Source: Myxocyprinus asiaticus
Lineage: Eukaryota > Chordata > Actinopteri > Cypriniformes > Catostomidae
Reading direction: 5' to 3'
Length of the DNA: 64,000 bases
Assembly (NCBI RefSeq): GCF_019703515.2
Contig: NC_059373.1
Span: 18,314,281-18,378,280, forward strand
The notes below the pieces were generated by a model. It was not told the origin of the DNA. It ran no database searches and saw only the letters and a list, made by a program, of their open reading frames with translations. Both the position numbers and the translations under genes were made by a program. Of the stretch, positions 61,601 to 64,000 are shown in pieces; within the stretch, counting starts at the first letter, position 1; each line of letters opens with the position of its first letter.

Positions 61601-64000
61601 TGTATTTTTTTTTACATGGTTCATTTAAATACAGTGCTGTGGAAAAGTATTTGCCCCATCCTGGTTTCTTCTGTTTTTGTGTATTTTTCATACTAAATTG
61701 TTTTAGATCTTCAAATGAGATATACCATAAAACAAAGGCAACCTGAGTAAACACAAAACACATTTTTCAATTTCTTTTTCTTTTTTATTGAAGCAAAAAA
61801 TTTATCCAACACCTATATCACCCATGTGAAAAACGAACTGCCCCCTTAAACTTAGTAGCTGGTTGTGCCACCTTTAGCAGCAACAGCTGCAAGCAAACGC
61901 TTCCGGTAACTGGAGATCAGTCTTTCACAACGCTGTGGTGGAATTTTGGCCCACTCTTCTCTGCAGAACTGCTTTAGTTCAGCCACACTGGAGGGTTTTC
62001 GAGTATGCACTGCCTATCTAAGGTCCTGCCACAGCATTTAAATCAGGTTCAAGTCAGGACTTTGACTAGGCCACTCCAAAACTTTCATTTTGCTTCTTTT
62101 GAACCATTCAGAAGTGGACCTACTCCTATGCTTTGGATCATTGTCTTGCTGCATAATCCAGTTGCGCTTGAGTTTCAACTCACGGACTGATGATTGGACA
62201 GTCTCCTTTAGAATTTTCTGGTAGAGAGCAGAATTCATGTTTCCCTCAATTACTGCAAGTCACCCTGACCCTGAAGCAGCAAAGCATCCCCACACCATCA
62301 CACTACCACCACCATGCTTGACCATAGATATGAAGTGTTTTTTTTTTTTTTTGTTTTTTTTTGTGGAATTCTGTGTTTGATTTACACAGATGTAACAGGA
62401 CACCTGTCTTCCAAACAGTTCCACTTTTGACTCATCAGTCCACAGAACATTCCTTTTATGGGTGAAAGCGGAACTGAACTGAAAATGTAAATATTTTGTA
62501 AGTTGGAAAGTCAATTTTGTTTTTGAGAATGACCTTATTAAAGTGTAATTATAAAACCAACATAAAGGGCTCAACCTATTTGAAAACAACACAAATGTGG
62601 TGGAATAATTAAATAAGGCGATCATCATAAAATTAATTGCAATCTATTTGATTTATTGTTCAAATATATTAACTGACTGTTTTCAGGAACAATTTTTCTC
62701 TCTTTTTTATAAATCTTTAGTAATAATTAAATAGTCAATGGTCCATTAGTGCCAATTACATTCCTATCTGGTGCCATTTTACAATGCAGATGTCAAAAAC
62801 ATTATGGTTACCTCCATACATTTTGCATTTATTAATTTAGCTTGCGCTTTTAATAGTGCGTGGTATTGAGCAGCAGAAAAATGATGCGAACACAAAGTTT
62901 GGTTTACCAATAGTAGTGTTTTGGCAACAGAGTTGCAACACAATAGAAGTTATGTTGTTTGTATATTGCTTTGTGTTTTGCTGTAACATGTGGTATGTTA
63001 GGAATAAAGCCTGATTAATAATTATCTACCATGTATGGATGTTGGACTGCTGTGTTCTCCATTTTTGCTGTGGCCACGTTTCTCCAGAAGAGGTCTCTCG
63101 CACTGAGAAGCTTCCAGTGAGACGTAGAGAGTGAGCCTGGGACGCACTGCCCTGTACGTGCACACAAACAAACACATACACACAATATGAAGAGAGTTTC
63201 TCATCATTTAGGTTTGTAAGAAAGCATGTCATATTACCTTACCTTGATTTTAGTGCATTGTAGAGTCGGATTCCATCAGCTGCACCACAAATTTGGACTA
63301 AATCCTCACGAGTTAATTTCAGTAGATCAGAACCTGAGACAGGAGAGATTACCGGTTTAATTTTATTTTATGTGATCCACAAAAATAATAATTTGGTTTA
63401 CTTATAGGCATACACAGGACAAAACATACAGACACAGAAAAGGAGCATGCGGTGTGCAAATAATGGCATGGAGGTCGTTTATGCACCAGGATACTGTATA
63501 CTGTATAACACGAAGAGGTGCACTTCACTGTGGTGGTGTGTGTGCAAAATGTTTGCTTCATAAACTGTGTGTGTGCGCAAACCTGAGAAATGGGTGAAAA
63601 TACGACTGAATGAGTTGAATCTGTTCTTAAGGAGCCACTTCTGCGTCTCCTGTATAGAGGCTGTGGGACTCAAAGACTGCAGAAAGTGTCAAACACATTG
63701 AGAGTGTTTTACAATTTAAGGCAGACTTGTAAAATCATACAGTTCACAAATATGCACAAACCTCCATAGACATGAGGCTACCAGGATCCCCTTGGTGGTT
63801 AGGTGAGGATGACTCACTAAAAACAATTGCCAAATTATCAGATGATGCATAACTGTGCTTTATGGCACATTGTCAAAGAAACAAGGAGACACTAAATAAT
63901 GTGTATCACCTGTCAGGTACTGTGCTGCTAGGACTGTATGTGTGTGTGCTGGAGGTAAAGGTTGGAGTTGCTGCTGTATTGGGGTTGACATATGCATTAT
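58652..64000 (-). CDS. ubp1: ubp1: CP2/LSF-family transcription factor, 3' part (gene continues past the window)
   Basis: Minus-strand exons: 63910 to beyond 64000, 63762-63816, 63583-63676, 63243-63333, 63030-63151, 60626-60768, 60250-60301, 58652-58689 (stop TAG 58652-58654). All phases join. The SAM-like oligomerisation domain is read from [19 protein letters not shown] and [18 protein letters not shown] linker follows ([15 protein letters not shown]), then the C-terminal domain [49 protein letters not shown], and the end DGFHLVLK. This order is that of UBP1/TFCP2. The N-terminal CP2 DNA-binding domain lies beyond the window. The symbol rests on the pdcd6ip/arpp21 neighbourhood, as human UBP1 is on 3p22; TFCP2 is the alternative. 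The last coding exon gives only 12 residues. Confidence 0.85.
58690..59500 (-). other. Last ubp1 intron, part beside the terminal exon
   Basis: It includes a CAAA-rich simple stretch at 58700-58740. The pair AGAGCACCTATTATG (about 58916) and CATAATAGGTGCTCTTTAA (about 59434) suggests another palindromic element spanning about 58914-59454. Confidence 0.5.
59501..60154. mobile_element. Angel-type palindromic MITE (copy A3) in the last ubp1 intron
   Basis: TAAAGGAATAGTTCACCC on the left is mirrored by GGAACTATTCCTTTAA on the right. The arms pair through AAGATATGTATGACTTTC and the ACTCCAGTGGTTTAAT block. It ends about 95 bases from the penultimate exon. Confidence 0.88.
60769..61631 (-). other. 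ubp1 intron, no feature seen
   Basis: AT-rich intronic sequence with an A18 run at about 61300 and a T-run at about 61257. Nothing coding or repeat-like with clear ends. Confidence 0.35.
61632..62490 (-). mobile_element. Tc1-like transposon relic in a ubp1 intron
   Basis: The minus-strand 3' terminal repeat is CAGTGCTGTGGAAAAGTATT, reading inward on the plus strand from 61634. Frames encode [14 protein letters not shown] (first catalytic aspartate), [30 protein letters not shown] (second aspartate) and [11 protein letters not shown]. The 5' part of the transposase is missing and the frame is broken by a T-rich insertion near 62340. It lies between ubp1 exons 60626-60768 and 63030-63151. Confidence 0.87.
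62491..63029 (-). other. ubp1 intron, AT-rich remainder
   Basis: No coding frame or named repeat seen. The distal part runs into the donor of the 63030-63151 exon (TG|GTAGAT on the minus strand). Confidence 0.35.

Overview
The window is vertebrate nuclear DNA, almost certainly from a teleost and most likely a cypriniform (carp, goldfish or zebrafish relative). The genes have many short exons with GT-AG borders. Introns and spacers are packed with repeat types typical of such genomes: Tc1-like elements, hAT elements, Angel-type palindromic MITEs, a tRNA-headed SINE and L1-like LINEs. The species cannot be fixed from sequence alone.

Four genes were found. (1) 3641-4032 (+): the last coding exon of zftraf1/cyhr1, with its 3' UTR to about 4690. 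Its upstream intron fills the left edge and holds a decayed L1 interrupted by a SINE. (2) 7144-16557 (-): arpp21, a brain RNA-binding protein with R3H and SUZ domains. I joined 19 coding exons in frame to 689 aa. One intron carries the mir-128 hairpin at 8490-8569. A likely untranslated first exon lies near 20464-20640. (3) 28434-55326 (-): pdcd6ip (ALIX), 18 exons joined in frame to 866 aa, close to the 868 aa of human ALIX, with Bro1, V and proline-rich regions all present. (4) 58652 to beyond 64000 (-): the 3' half of a CP2/grainyhead-family transcription factor, called ubp1 from neighbourhood and sequence.

Layout: 1-3640 zftraf1 intron with L1, SINE and Tc1 relics; 3641-4690 zftraf1 end; 4690-7143 convergent spacer with a MITE nested in a MITE; 7144-20640 arpp21; 20640-28433 spacer with three Tc1-type relics, a SINE and MITEs, ending in the pdcd6ip 3' UTR; 28434-55326 pdcd6ip, whose introns hold two L1 copies in opposite orientations and at least four hAT-type elements; 55327-56965 short spacer; 56965-64000 ubp1 3' UTR and exons.

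UBP1, PDCD6IP and ARPP21 are also neighbours on human chromosome 3p22, which supports the calls. They are not an operon. ALIX works in ESCRT-linked membrane scission, Arpp21 and miR-128 in neuronal post-transcriptional control, and Ubp1 in transcription. I found no CRISPR array, prokaryotic system or clearly new protein-coding system. The most informative non-routine items are the mir-128/arpp21 arrangement, the near-full-length antisense L1 with its target duplication, and three hAT-type insertions with exact 8-bp target duplications.
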